Of a DNA stretch of 64,000 nucleotides, positions 18,002 to 26,573 are shown in pieces. The notes below the pieces were generated by a model. The model did no database searches. It was not told the origin of the DNA and saw only the letters and a program-made list of their open reading frames with translations. The stretch is taken from assembly GCA_031548365.1 (NCBI GenBank), contig JAVBRD010000008.1:1-64000 (forward strand), given 5' to 3'. A program made the position numbers and the translations under genes. Within the stretch, counting starts at the first letter, position 1, and the number at the start of each line of letters is the position of its first letter. Source of the stretch: JAVBRD01 sp031548365. Lineage in GTDB: Bacteria > Bacillota > Clostridia > Christensenellales > UBA1750.

Positions 18002-20306
18002 ACGCGAGCGCGTCTCCATGCGCACGCTTGTGGAGACCGTGCTGCGGTCGGGCGACCTGATGCCGCGCGGCAGCATGCGCAGATTGCTCATGGGCGCGCA
18101 GGGCCATCTGGCTGCGCAAAAGCTCGCCGCGGGCGCGGAGTACCGCGCGGAGGTGCATGTGTCGTGCGCGTTTGAGCACGCGGGCGTTGCGCTTGACATC
18201 ACGGGCCGTGTGGACGGGCTGATCGAGACGGCGGAGGGCATCGCGGTTGAGGAATACAAAACCGTGGTGCGCGAGGAGAGCATCCCCGACGAGGGCGACC
18301 CGCTCCACTGGGCGCAAGCGGAGGGTTATGCGCACATGCTTTGCGTGAGCAAGTCGCTCCCGTCGTGCGAAGTACGGTTGTTGTACATCACGGTGGACGG
18401 GCGCGCGCTTGCACGCATGACGCGCAGCCTCGGCGCGGAGGAGCTCAGGCGCAGGTTTGAGGAACTCGCGCGCACGTACGCGCTCCTGATCGCGTCGCAA
18501 CGCGCGTGGATGGAGGTTCGGAACCGTTCGCTCACCGAGCTCGGGTTTCCGTTTGAGGGTTTTCGCCCAGGACAGCGCGCTTTCGCGGGCGATGTCTACC
18601 GCGCCGCGCGCGACGGTACGCGTGTTTTCGCGCAAGCGCCGACGGGTACGGGCAAGACCGCGGCGGCGCTGTTCGGAGCTCTCAAGGCATTGGGCGAAGG
18701 ACGCTGCGAGCGCGTTTTCTACTTGACCGCACGCGTCACAGGCCGCATTGCCGCGCAAGAAACACTCAAGCGCCTGCGCGAGCGGGGTATGCGCGCGCGC
18801 TGCGTGACGCTGACCGCCAAGGACAGCGTGTGCCCGCACCCGAGCGTGCCCTGCCACCCCGAGTTTTGCGCGCGCGCGGACGGTTTCTTTGACCGCCTGC
18901 CCGCCGCGCTCGCTGAAGCGCTGGAGGAGGAGACCATCGCGCGGGAGGAAGTCGAGCGCATTGCGGAGAAGCACAGCATCTGCCCGTTTGAGTTTGGCCT
19001 TGAGATCGCGGACAGCTGCGACGTGATCGTGGGCGACTTCAACTACGGCTTCGATCCAACCGTACGCCTGCGCCGCTTCTTCGAAGAAAAGAATGCCGGC
19101 AATTTCGTGCTGGTGGACGAGGCGCACCAGCTCATCGAACGCGCGCGGGACATGTTCTCCGCGCCGCTGTCCGAGGAAGGCGTTCGCAATCTGCGCAAGG
19201 CGTACGCCAAGGCACACGGGCGCAAGGGCAAGCCGTACAAAACGCTCACCGCGCTCGTCAAGGCGTTTGAGGGGCTTGGGGAGCCGAAAAGCGAGGGGAC
19301 GCTGCAAAAGGAGCGCATTGAACCGGTCTTGGCCGCTGTGGACGCCGCGCGCGAGGCGTTGGTCGAGGTTGAATTTTCAGACGACGAGTCGGTTTTGACG
19401 CTGATGGAGTTGTGGTGGGTCTCCCTCGTTTACGAAGGCTTTGATGAAAATCTGTGCATACTGTATAATCGCTTAAGGAAGCACGTGGACATCCGTCTGT
19501 GGTGCATGGATCCCGCCACGCGCTTGGATGAGCAGATGGCGTCCATGTGCGGCGTGGTGTTTTTCTCCGCTACACTCGCGCCCGCGGCGTACGTCCGCGA
19601 CGTGCTGGGCGGGGACGCGTCCGCGCATTACGCGGCGTACCCCTCGCCCTTCCCGCGCGAGAACCTGCTCGTCCTTCGGCACGCGGGCATCTCCACGCGC
19701 TATGTGGATCGCGAAAAGACGGTCGCGGAGCTTGCTGAGGTCATTGCTTCCGCCTGCGCGCGCAGGGGCAACCATCTCGTGTTTTTCCCCTCATATGGGT
19801 ACATGAACGGCGTGCTGGCCGTGCTGCGCCCGCTCATCCCCGAGGAAACCCGCGTGCTCGTGCAGTCGGGCGGGATGGACGACGCGGCCAGGAACGAGTT
19901 TCTCGCGTGTTTTGGCGAGCACCCGGAGGGAACCACGGTCGGTTTTGCGGTGATGGGCGGCGCTTTTTCCGAGAGCATCGACCTGCCCGGTTCGCGGCTG
20001 ACCGGCGCGGTTATCGTCGGCGTGGGCCTCCCGCAGGTGTGTCTTGAACGCGAGCAGCTCAGGATCCATCACGATCCGAACGGCTTTGAGTACGCGTACG
20101 TTTACCCCGGCATGAACCGCGTCTGTCAGGCGGCCGGGCGCGTTATCCGCACGCCGGACGACCGGGGATTCGTCCTGTTGATCGACACGCGCTATGCGCA
20201 CCGCCAATACACCGCCCTTTTTCCCGCGCACTGGAGCGTGCGCGATGCGCGCACCCCGTCCGATGTCGCGCGGGAGATCTCCCGGCACATGGGCGAGGCA
20301 TATTGA
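17994..20306 (+). CDS. PD-(D/E)XK nuclease and DinG/XPD-like helicase fusion
   Basis: A 770-residue protein with two parts. Residues about 1-160 resemble a Cas4/RecB-type nuclease: GRVDG supplies D74, VEEYKT supplies E87 and K89, and a downstream AQAEGYA helix supplies the conserved Gln and Tyr. Residues about 185-770 are a superfamily 2 helicase with Walker A APTGTGKT (215-222) and DEAH (375-378). Cysteines at 280, 287, 292 and 330 are spaced as in XPD/DinG iron-sulfur domains. It likely unwinds and cuts DNA during repair. GTG 17994 follows GAGG; ATG 18018 is an alternative. It overlaps the methyltransferase end by eight bases. Confidence 0.86.
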   Translation: MTERERVSMRTLVETVLRSGDLMPRGSMRRLLMGAQGHLAAQKLAAGAEYRAEVHVSCAFEHAGVALDITGRVDGLIETAEGIAVEEYKTVVREESIPDEGDPLHWAQAEGYAHMLCVSKSLPSCEVRLLYITVDGRALARMTRSLGAEELRRRFEELARTYALLIASQRAWMEVRNRSLTELGFPFEGFRPGQRAFAGDVYRAARDGTRVFAQAPTGTGKTAAALFGALKALGEGRCERVFYLTARVTGRIAAQETLKRLRERGMRARCVTLTAKDSVCPHPSVPCHPEFCARADGFFDRLPAALAEALEEETIAREEVERIAEKHSICPFEFGLEIADSCDVIVGDFNYGFDPTVRLRRFFEEKNAGNFVLVDEAHQLIERARDMFSAPLSEEGVRNLRKAYAKAHGRKGKPYKTLTALVKAFEGLGEPKSEGTLQKERIEPVLAAVDAAREALVEVEFSDDESVLTLMELWWVSLVYEGFDENLCILYNRLRKHVDIRLWCMDPATRLDEQMASMCGVVFFSATLAPAAYVRDVLGGDASAHYAAYPSPFPRENLLVLRHAGISTRYVDREKTVAELAEVIASACARRGNHLVFFPSYGYMNGVLAVLRPLIPEETRVLVQSGGMDDAARNEFLACFGEHPEGTTVGFAVMGGAFSESIDLPGSRLTGAVIVGVGLPQVCLEREQLRIHHDPNGFEYAYVYPGMNRVCQAAGRVIRTPDDRGFVLLIDTRYAHRQYTALFPAHWSVRDARTPSDVAREISRHMGEAY

Positions 20307-20322
20307 TATGCTGGAGGACATC

Positions 20323-22671
20323 ATGCAAGAAAGAACACTGCGCGTGCTGGAGTTTGGAAAAATTCTGGCCATGCTGACTGAACGCGCCGTATCCGATCCC
20401 GGGCGGGACAAGTGCCGCGCGCTTTTGCCTTTTGAAACGCTTTCCGAGGTGATGGACGCGCAAGCGCTCACCGAAGAAGCCGAGCGTATCTACACGCACT
20501 CCGGGTTCAATCCTGTGAATGGGTTTGATGACATCACGCCCGCGATCCTGCGGGTGCAGCGCATGGGCACGCTGTCCTGCGGCGAGCTGTTGCAATGCGC
20601 GCAGTTCCTGCGCGCGTGCAGGGTGACGCGGGACGCGCTGCGCGCGCGTGAGGAGCAGCCCCGGTTGCGCGACATCGCGCTGGGCATCACGACCAACCAA
20701 CCGCTTGAGATGGACATAGAGCGGGCGATTATTTCGCCTGAGGAAGTTTCGGATCACGCGAGTTCCGAGCTCGCCAGTATACGAAAAAAGATCCGCGTAG
20801 CCAACGACCGCGTGCGCGACAAGCTGACCGGCATGCTGCACTCGCTCACCGCGCAGAAGCACCTGCAAGAGGCAATCATCACCATACGCAACGGGCGGTA
20901 CGTGCTACCCGTTAAACAGGAAGCGCGCCAGTTCGTTCAGGGCATTGTGCACGACCAGTCGGGGTCCGGCGCGACGCTCTTCATCGAGCCCATGGCGGTC
21001 GTGGAGATTAACAACGAGCTAAAGCAGCTCGCGTCTCAGGAAACCGAGGAGATCGAACGTATTCTGGCGGCGCTGTCCGCAAGGCTCGAGCCGGATGCGG
21101 ATTTTTTGCGGCGCAACATCGAGCTGATGAGCGAGCTTGACCTAAGTTTTGCCAAGGCGCTTCTTTCTGCGTCGATGCGCGGCTCGCAGCCAAAGCTCAA
21201 CGGCGAGGGGCGTATCCACCTCAAGCGCGCGCGCCACCCATTGCTCAATGCCGACACGGTTGTCCCGACCGATTTTTGGTTGGGCGAAAAGTTCACTTCG
21301 TTGGTCGTGACCGGTCCGAATACAGGCGGAAAGACGGTTACGCTCAAGACGGTGGGACTTCTCACACTCATGGCTCAGGCGGGGCTGTTCGTTCCCGCGG
21401 ATCACGGCAGCGAGCTCGCGGTGTTCGATGGCGTGTTCGCTGATATCGGTGACGAGCAGTCCATTGAGCAGTCACTCTCCACGTTTTCAGGGCACATGAC
21501 CAACATTGTGCGCATACTGGGCGAGGTCACGCCCAATTCGCTCGCTCTGTTTGACGAGCTGGGCGCGGGCACCGATCCCACCGAGGGCGCAGCACTCGCC
21601 ATCGCGATCCTTGAGACTCTCAAGACGCAGGGCGTGCGCACGCTCGCGACCACGCACTACGCGGAGCTCAAGGCGTACGCGCTCACGCACGAAGGCGTTG
21701 AAAACGCTGCCGTCGAGTTCAACGTGGAGACGCTTCGTCCCACGTACCGCCTGCTCATCGGAGTGCCGGGGAAATCCAACGCGTTTGAGATCTCGCGCCG
21801 TCTTGGTCTGCCGGACTTTATTATAGAGGGCGCGAAGGAACGGCTTTCGCAGGAGCAGATTCGCTTTGAGGATGTCATCCAGAGCGCGGAGTACCACCGC
21901 CAGCTCGCGGAAAAGGAGCGTCAGCTCGCGCAGCAGGCGTCCGAGGAGATGACGCAGCTGCGCAACGAGGCCGTGGCCATGCGCGAGAAGCTCGAAGAGC
22001 AGAAAACGTCGCTCGTGGCCAAGGCCAAGGAAGAAGCCAGGACGATTGTCAAGCGCGCCAAGGCCGAAGCCGAAATGGTCATCGTGGAGCTTCGAAAGCT
22101 TGAATCGGCGAGCAGCGCTCACGGCGCGCGCACGGTGCAGGAGTCGCGCAGAACGCTCGACAACGCGCTGGACGCGCTGACCGAGGAAAGCGCGCCCAAG
22201 CTCAACCTGATGGCGCCCAAGGACGTTAAACCCGGCGACGAGGTGGAGATCGTCAGCCTGAGCACGCGCGCGGTCGTGCTCACCAAACCGAGCGAAAAGG
22301 GCGAGGTACAGCTTCAAGCGGGCGTTATCAAACTCACCCAGCCGCTTGCCAACCTGCGCCTCGTCTCCGGCGATGCGCGCAAAGCCGCTCCTCAGGCTTC
22401 CAAGTCCATTGACATGAGCGTGCGCTCTGTCGCGCTTGAGCTGGATATCCGCGGACTCGCGGTGGACGAGGCCATCCCTGAGGTGGACAAGTACATCGAC
22501 TCGGTGTACCTGGCAGGCGTCAAAGAGGTCTCCATCATCCACGGCAAAGGCACGGGGGCTCTGCGCGCGGGCATTCACCAGCACTTGAAACGCCACCCCA
22601 GCGTGGAGGAGTTCCGCCTGGGAAAATACGGTGAGGGCGAAGCCGGCGTGACCATCGTCAAAGTGCGCTGA
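20323..22671 (+). CDS. mutS2: Endonuclease MutS2
   Basis: MutS-family ATPase with a nuclease domain. Bacterial homologues act on recombination intermediates or split collided ribosomes. It has 782 residues, the normal length. It shows the MutS core, Walker A GPNTGGKT (331-338), signature FDELGAGTDPTEGAALA, a long coiled coil, and a C-terminal Smr domain with LDIRGLAVDEA and IIHGKGTGALRAGI. ATG 20323 has GGAGG five bases upstream and matches the family N-terminus (ERTLRVLEFGKILAML). ATG 20308 is possible. Confidence 0.95.
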   Translation: MQERTLRVLEFGKILAMLTERAVSDPGRDKCRALLPFETLSEVMDAQALTEEAERIYTHSGFNPVNGFDDITPAILRVQRMGTLSCGELLQCAQFLRACRVTRDALRAREEQPRLRDIALGITTNQPLEMDIERAIISPEEVSDHASSELASIRKKIRVANDRVRDKLTGMLHSLTAQKHLQEAIITIRNGRYVLPVKQEARQFVQGIVHDQSGSGATLFIEPMAVVEINNELKQLASQETEEIERILAALSARLEPDADFLRRNIELMSELDLSFAKALLSASMRGSQPKLNGEGRIHLKRARHPLLNADTVVPTDFWLGEKFTSLVVTGPNTGGKTVTLKTVGLLTLMAQAGLFVPADHGSELAVFDGVFADIGDEQSIEQSLSTFSGHMTNIVRILGEVTPNSLALFDELGAGTDPTEGAALAIAILETLKTQGVRTLATTHYAELKAYALTHEGVENAAVEFNVETLRPTYRLLIGVPGKSNAFEISRRLGLPDFIIEGAKERLSQEQIRFEDVIQSAEYHRQLAEKERQLAQQASEEMTQLRNEAVAMREKLEEQKTSLVAKAKEEARTIVKRAKAEAEMVIVELRKLESASSAHGARTVQESRRTLDNALDALTEESAPKLNLMAPKDVKPGDEVEIVSLSTRAVVLTKPSEKGEVQLQAGVIKLTQPLANLRLVSGDARKAAPQASKSIDMSVRSVALELDIRGLAVDEAIPEVDKYIDSVYLAGVKEVSIIHGKGTGALRAGIHQHLKRHPSVEEFRLGKYGEGEAGVTIVKVR

Positions 22672-22686
22672 CAGGAGGGGAAGAGC

Positions 22687-23379
22687 ATGTCCAAAGATAA
22701 AAGCCGTATCCTTGTGGTGGACGACGACCGCAACATCCGCGGCGTGGTCAAGCTGTATCTGGAAAAAGAAGGCTTCGAGGTCATTGAGGCGGGCACGGGC
22801 GACGAGTGCATGGAGCATTTCAAAAAAACCGCGCCGCATCTGGTCCTGCTTGATCTCATGCTTCCCGGAAAGGATGGCTGGCAGGTCTGCCGCGAGATCC
22901 GCAAGACCTCCAACCTGCCCATCATCATGCTGACCGCCAAGGACGAGACGTTTGACAAAGTGCTTGGGCTTGAGCTGGGCGCGGACGACTACATCACCAA
23001 GCCTTTTGAGCCAAAGGAGCTTGTCGCGCGCATCAAGGCGGTCATCCGCCGCACGCAGACCGTGACCACTTCGGCCAAGGAGCTGACGTTCCCCGGCCTT
23101 TCCGTCAACATGACCAACTACGTCGTGACCGTCGCCGACGAGCCAATGGAGATGCCGCCCAAGGAGATCGAGCTTTTGTTCCATTTGGCGTCCCATCCCA
23201 ACCAGGTGTTCACGCGCGAGCAGCTTCTGGAGCAGGTCTGGGGTTTTGACTACTTCGGTGACTCGCGCACCGTGGACGTGCACGTCAAACGCTTGCGTGA
23301 AAAGCTCGTCGGCGGCGAGGAACACGGCTGGCAGATCAAAACAGTCTGGGGCGTTGGGTATAAGTTTGAGGTGAAGTAG
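22687..23379 (+). CDS. OmpR/PhoB-family response regulator
   Basis: DNA-binding two-component regulator of 230 residues. The receiver domain has the acidic pair VVDDD, phosphorylation site D56 (LLDLMLPGKDGW) and the conserved Lys in the KPFEP motif. The C-terminal winged helix has TREQLLEQVWGFDYFGDSRT and VDVHVKRLREKL. It follows mutS2 by 15 bases with a good ribosome site (AGGAGGGG). The cognate kinase is the next gene, 228 bases on, which has its own regulated promoter region. The signal is unknown. Confidence 0.93.
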   Translation: MSKDKSRILVVDDDRNIRGVVKLYLEKEGFEVIEAGTGDECMEHFKKTAPHLVLLDLMLPGKDGWQVCREIRKTSNLPIIMLTAKDETFDKVLGLELGADDYITKPFEPKELVARIKAVIRRTQTVTTSAKELTFPGLSVNMTNYVVTVADEPMEMPPKEIELLFHLASHPNQVFTREQLLEQVWGFDYFGDSRTVDVHVKRLREKLVGGEEHGWQIKTVWGVGYKFEVK

Positions 23380-23547
23380 AGCGAGGGTGCGCTGAGGGTG
23401 CGGCCTCCGCAGAGGTTTTAACGAAGCGAAATGTGTCATGTGCGCCGTCCTGACAAGCGTGGCAGCCGGTGACAGCACGGTCGCCCGCGATCATCTTGAG
23501 CAATGCTTTTGACCAGTGCCGCGAAGCTCTGGGCTTGATGCGCGCAC

Positions 23548-23601
23548 TTCAAGGATTATTCACAACCCATTCACGCACAGGACACGCGCCGGGTCTATGC
23601 T
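23548..23601 (+). promoter_or_regulatory. OmpR-type direct repeats and -10 before the kinase gene
   Basis: Hexamers TTCAAG (23548), TTCACA (23559), TTCACG (23570) and a weaker GACACG (23581) recur every 11 bases, the one-turn spacing typical of OmpR/PhoB-family sites. A TATGCT at 23596-23601 could be the -10 element. No good -35 is present, which fits activator dependence. A start point seven bases after it would fall at the kinase ATG (23608), implying little or no leader; no ribosome site is visible there. Regulator identity is inferred from the neighbouring gene. Confidence 0.55.
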
Positions 23602-23607
23602 GTTCAT

Positions 23608-25116
23608 ATGAAAATGAAGGTAGCGCAGAGACCGGGCGAACAAGCGGGGAGGCGGGGCACACCTTTGCGTTCACTTTTCATGCGCGTATTTGCGGTTATT
23701 TTTGCGGTGCTGGTGGTGATGGTGGGGCTGATCGGCGCGACGGTGCAAACGCTGGTCGTCCAGCGCAACTTCGAGCACGGCGTTCGGCTCGTTACGGAGC
23801 AGGCACGCGGGCTTGCTTGGATGTACTCAAGTATGTCGCAGACGCTGCCCGGCCCGTCGCGGCGCGCGCTTGAAACACTGGTCATCAATCGCTCGCTGGT
23901 CATCGCGGGTGAGCAGCGCGCGCCGGTCTGGCGCATCATGCGCAACGGCATCCGCATGGAGATGAGCAACAACGACGCGACCACCGCGTTTCAGCTCTCC
24001 GACGTCAGCGGGTATATGGGCGACATATTGCAGGGCAAGGAAGTCGTGCTGACCAACACCTTCACGGAGGAACTGGGCGGCGCTTCCGTCTCCGTGGGCG
24101 TACCGTACACCGGCGCGGACGGAGAGGTGGGCGGCGCGGTGTTTGTCAACGCGCGCTTGTCCGACCTGCGTGCGGGCGCGAGCACATTTTTGCGCCAGCT
24201 GCTGTTCGCCGCGCTCGGAGCGTTGGTCGGAGGGCTTTTGCTCGCATGGATGGTCGCGCGCTGGGTGACGCGGCCCATCCTCGAGATTTCGGAGGCCACG
24301 CACGCCGTCGCGCAGGGCGATTTTAACAGGCGCATTGACCTGCGCGGCAGGCAGGACGAACTCGGCCGCCTCATGTCGGCCTTTAATGACATGGCGGCGG
24401 ATCTGGGCAACCTCGAAGGCATGCGCCGCGACTTTGTCGCCAACGTCAGCCATGAGCTGAGATCGCCCATGACCAGCATCAACGGCTATCTGCAGGGCAT
24501 ACTGGACGGCGTCATCGCGCCCGAGGAGCAGCCGCGCTATATCCACATCGTGCTGGACGAGACGCGCCGCCTCTCCCGCCTTGTCAGCGAGCTTTTGGAC
24601 CTGTCGCGGCTCGAGAGCGGCAATTTTCCCGTGGAGCTGACGCGATTTGACGTCAACGAACTCATCCGTCAGGTGCTTATCAAGTACGAGGGGCGCATCA
24701 ACGAGCGCAAACAGGATGTGGAGGTCGCTTTTCGCAGTGAGGCGCTCAATGTGATGGGCGACCCGTCGCGGATTGAGCAGGTGGTCACCAACCTCATTGA
24801 CAACGCGAGCAAGTTCACCCCCGAAGGCGGTGTGATCTCCATTTTCACCAGCGATACCGGCGACACCGCGCGCGTCTCCATCAGCGACAACGGCCCGGGC
24901 ATTTCGCAGGACGACTTACCCTTCGTTTTCGACCGCTTCTACAAGGCCGATAAGGCCCACTCGGGCGGGGGCACGGGCCTTGGCCTGAGCATCGTCCAAA
25001 AAATCGTTGAGAGCCACGGACAGCGCATCACCGCGTCCTCAGCTCCCGGAAAAGGCGCGACGTTCGAGTTTACGCTGAAGCGGGCAAAAGAGACGGGCGC
25101 TGCGGAGGGTAAATAG
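23608..25116 (+). CDS. Sensor histidine kinase
   Basis: Membrane sensor of 502 residues. It has a first membrane helix (about 25-50), an extracytoplasmic sensing domain, a second membrane helix (about 195-220), HAMP, a HisKA domain with H282 in NVSHELRSPMTSING, and an HATPase domain. The latter shows N box NLIDNASKFTPEGG and G boxes DNGPGI and GTGLGLSIV. It partners the response regulator just upstream. ATG 23608 lacks a visible ribosome site; ATG 23683 (MRVFAVIFAV) is an alternative that keeps the membrane helix. Confidence 0.93.
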   Translation: MKMKVAQRPGEQAGRRGTPLRSLFMRVFAVIFAVLVVMVGLIGATVQTLVVQRNFEHGVRLVTEQARGLAWMYSSMSQTLPGPSRRALETLVINRSLVIAGEQRAPVWRIMRNGIRMEMSNNDATTAFQLSDVSGYMGDILQGKEVVLTNTFTEELGGASVSVGVPYTGADGEVGGAVFVNARLSDLRAGASTFLRQLLFAALGALVGGLLLAWMVARWVTRPILEISEATHAVAQGDFNRRIDLRGRQDELGRLMSAFNDMAADLGNLEGMRRDFVANVSHELRSPMTSINGYLQGILDGVIAPEEQPRYIHIVLDETRRLSRLVSELLDLSRLESGNFPVELTRFDVNELIRQVLIKYEGRINERKQDVEVAFRSEALNVMGDPSRIEQVVTNLIDNASKFTPEGGVISIFTSDTGDTARVSISDNGPGISQDDLPFVFDRFYKADKAHSGGGTGLGLSIVQKIVESHGQRITASSAPGKGATFEFTLKRAKETGAAEGK

Positions 25117-25215
25117 CCTTGGTTGGGATCGGCTTCCGCCACGCGTTTTGGCGCGTCGTGTCGTCTGCAAAACGAGCGTTATGCGGACGAGTGACGCGGC
25201 GATGACGCAGTAAAG

Positions 25216-25247
25216 AACACCAGTCGGGCTGCGACCCGGCTGGTGTT
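25216..25247 (+). terminator. Terminator hairpin after the two-component operon
   Basis: AACACCAGTCGGG pairs with CCCGGCTGGTGTT around a six-base loop, followed by TCGTCTTTG. The stem is strong and lies 100 bases after the kinase stop. With the pseudogene remnant, this accounts for most of the 25117-25547 gap. Confidence 0.7.
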
Positions 25248-25257
25248 TCGTCTTTGA

Positions 25258-25510
25258 ATGTGGCGCAGCTGTGTTTCGACTGCTTATTTCCCGTTACAAG
25301 CCATATTGGGAATTACGGGGTTTTCGTATATCGCAGAAATGCCGTTGAATGAGTGCATCAGAAAGCGCAGACGATCCCTTGCGGCGGAGTACTTGCGCTC
25401 TGGCGATAGACGTCAACCGACCTATCTCTCAATGCGGTTATGAATCGCAAGACTCGCTTATCAAAGCGTTTCAAGCCTTGTAAGGCGTTTCACCGTCAGC
25501 GATTTCCAGA
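25258..25510 (+). pseudogene. Decayed AraC-family regulator fragment
   Basis: One frame reads FSYIAEMPLNECIRKRRRSL and continues AAEYLRSGDR, then runs to a stop at 25443. Shifted by one base, the same stretch continues CGYESQDSLIKAFQAL, then a stop (25481), then GVSPSA. Together these match the helix-turn-helix core of AraC-type regulators of the GyrI-like-domain group, in correct order and spacing. A frameshift near 25400-25430, an in-frame stop, and the absence of any further N- or C-terminal part show the gene is dead. No ribosome site or promoter was found. Confidence 0.76.
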
Positions 25511-25547
25511 AAGCGGCCTGAGTCGAGGCCAAGGGGTGTTCCTCCGT

Positions 25548-26012
25548 CTACGCTTCTTCGTCCTTGGGAGGCATGTGCTCGACCAGCACGCCCGCCTCGG
25601 CGAGGAGCTCAAACGTGAAGTCGTCTGGATAGTGGTGCTGGTACACCACGCGCCTGATGCCCGCGTTGATGATGAGCCGCGCGCACATGGTGCATGGGCT
25701 GTGCGTGTTGTAGAGTGTCGCGCCGTCCACGGAGACGCCGAGCTTCGCCGCCTGAATGAGCGCGTTCTGCTCGGAGTGAACGGCGTAGCAAACCTCGCCG
25801 CGCTGGCCGGAGGGGATGCCCAGCTTGCGGCGCAGGCACTCGCCGCGCTCCACGCAGGTTTTGATGCCCGCGGGCGCGCCGTTGTAACCTGTGGTGAGGA
25901 TGCGGCGGTCACGCACGATAATCGCGCCCATTTTGCGGTTTTCCTGATAGCAGCTCGACCAAGTCCCGATGACGTTGATGAGCTCCAGGAAGCGCAGATC
26001 CCACTTGTCCAT
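25548..26012 (-). CDS. comEB: dCMP deaminase / ComE operon protein 2
   Basis: Zinc-dependent cytidine/deoxycytidylate deaminase family, 154 residues, converting dCMP to dUMP for dTTP synthesis. The zinc site is visible as VHSEQNAL (His and catalytic Glu) and SPCTMCARLI (two Cys). It begins MDKWDLRFLELINVIGTWSS. ATG 26012 follows AAGGA with nine-base spacing; the upstream in-frame extension lacks a ribosome site. It stands alone here, not next to comEA or comEC. Confidence 0.93.
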   Translation of the reverse strand: MDKWDLRFLELINVIGTWSSCYQENRKMGAIIVRDRRILTTGYNGAPAGIKTCVERGECLRRKLGIPSGQRGEVCYAVHSEQNALIQAAKLGVSVDGATLYNTHSPCTMCARLIINAGIRRVVYQHHYPDDFTFELLAEAGVLVEHMPPKDEEA

Positions 26013-26160
26013 ATGAACACGTCCTTTTCGCCATTTTACAATCGGGAGCGCATTATGACAAGGAAAATCGTTCATTGAGTGTCTCTGGCAAAAACGAGAG
26101 ATATTCGGAGAAACAGCGCGATTGGGTGGGATTGAGCGCGGTGATGGCTGAATTTGGGCG

Positions 26161-26224
26161 TTGATAAGTCAAACCAAAATGGGTACACTATGCGATGTTA
26201 GCACTCGATCAAAGTGAGTGCTAA
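26161..26224 (+). promoter_or_regulatory. groESL sigma-A promoter with CIRCE operator
   Basis: TTGATA (26161-26166) and TACACT (26184-26189) are 17 bases apart. Just downstream is a perfect CIRCE element: TTAGCACTC (26198-26206), nine bases, GAGTGCTAA (26216-26224). CIRCE is the known operator of the HrcA repressor, so groES-groEL should be heat-induced by loss of HrcA. No hrcA gene is in the window. Confidence 0.95.
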
Positions 26225-26263
26225 CAACCAGACAACAGAAGATATGAAGCGGAGGTACATACC

Positions 26264-26545
26264 ATGATCAAACCCTTGGGTGACCGCGTGGTCATCAAGA
26301 ACCTCGAATCAGAAGAGACAACCAAGTCGGGCATCGTACTCCCCGGTACAGCGAAAGAAAAGCCGCAGATGGCGGAAATCCTCGCGGTCGGACCCGGCGG
26401 CAAGGTGGACGGCAAGGACGTTGAGATGCAGGTCAAGGTCGGCCAGAAGGTCATCTACTCCAAGTACGCGGGCACCGAGGTTAAAATTGACGGTCAGGAG
26501 CTCATCATCGTCCGCCAGAGCGACGTTCTCGCGGTTGTCGAATAA
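26264..26545 (+). CDS. groES: Co-chaperonin GroES
   Basis: Lid of the GroEL chamber. It has 93 residues, the normal length. MIKPLGDRVVIKNLESEE is the family N-terminus, and the mobile loop SGIVLPGTAKEKPQ is intact. It is preceded by a CIRCE-controlled promoter and a GGAGG site, and followed after 28 bases by groEL. Confidence 0.98.
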   Translation: MIKPLGDRVVIKNLESEETTKSGIVLPGTAKEKPQMAEILAVGPGGKVDGKDVEMQVKVGQKVIYSKYAGTEVKIDGQELIIVRQSDVLAVVE

Positions 26546-26573
26546 TTAAGTTAGAAAACGGAGGCAGATAAAA

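Noticed and set aside
21487..23478. Minus-strand open frame of 663 codons opposite mutS2 and the response regulator
   Set aside because: It lies wholly opposite well-supported genes, has no family-like sequence and arises from GC-rich codon bias. The same holds for the frames at 17943-19307 (-) and 32092-33309 (+).
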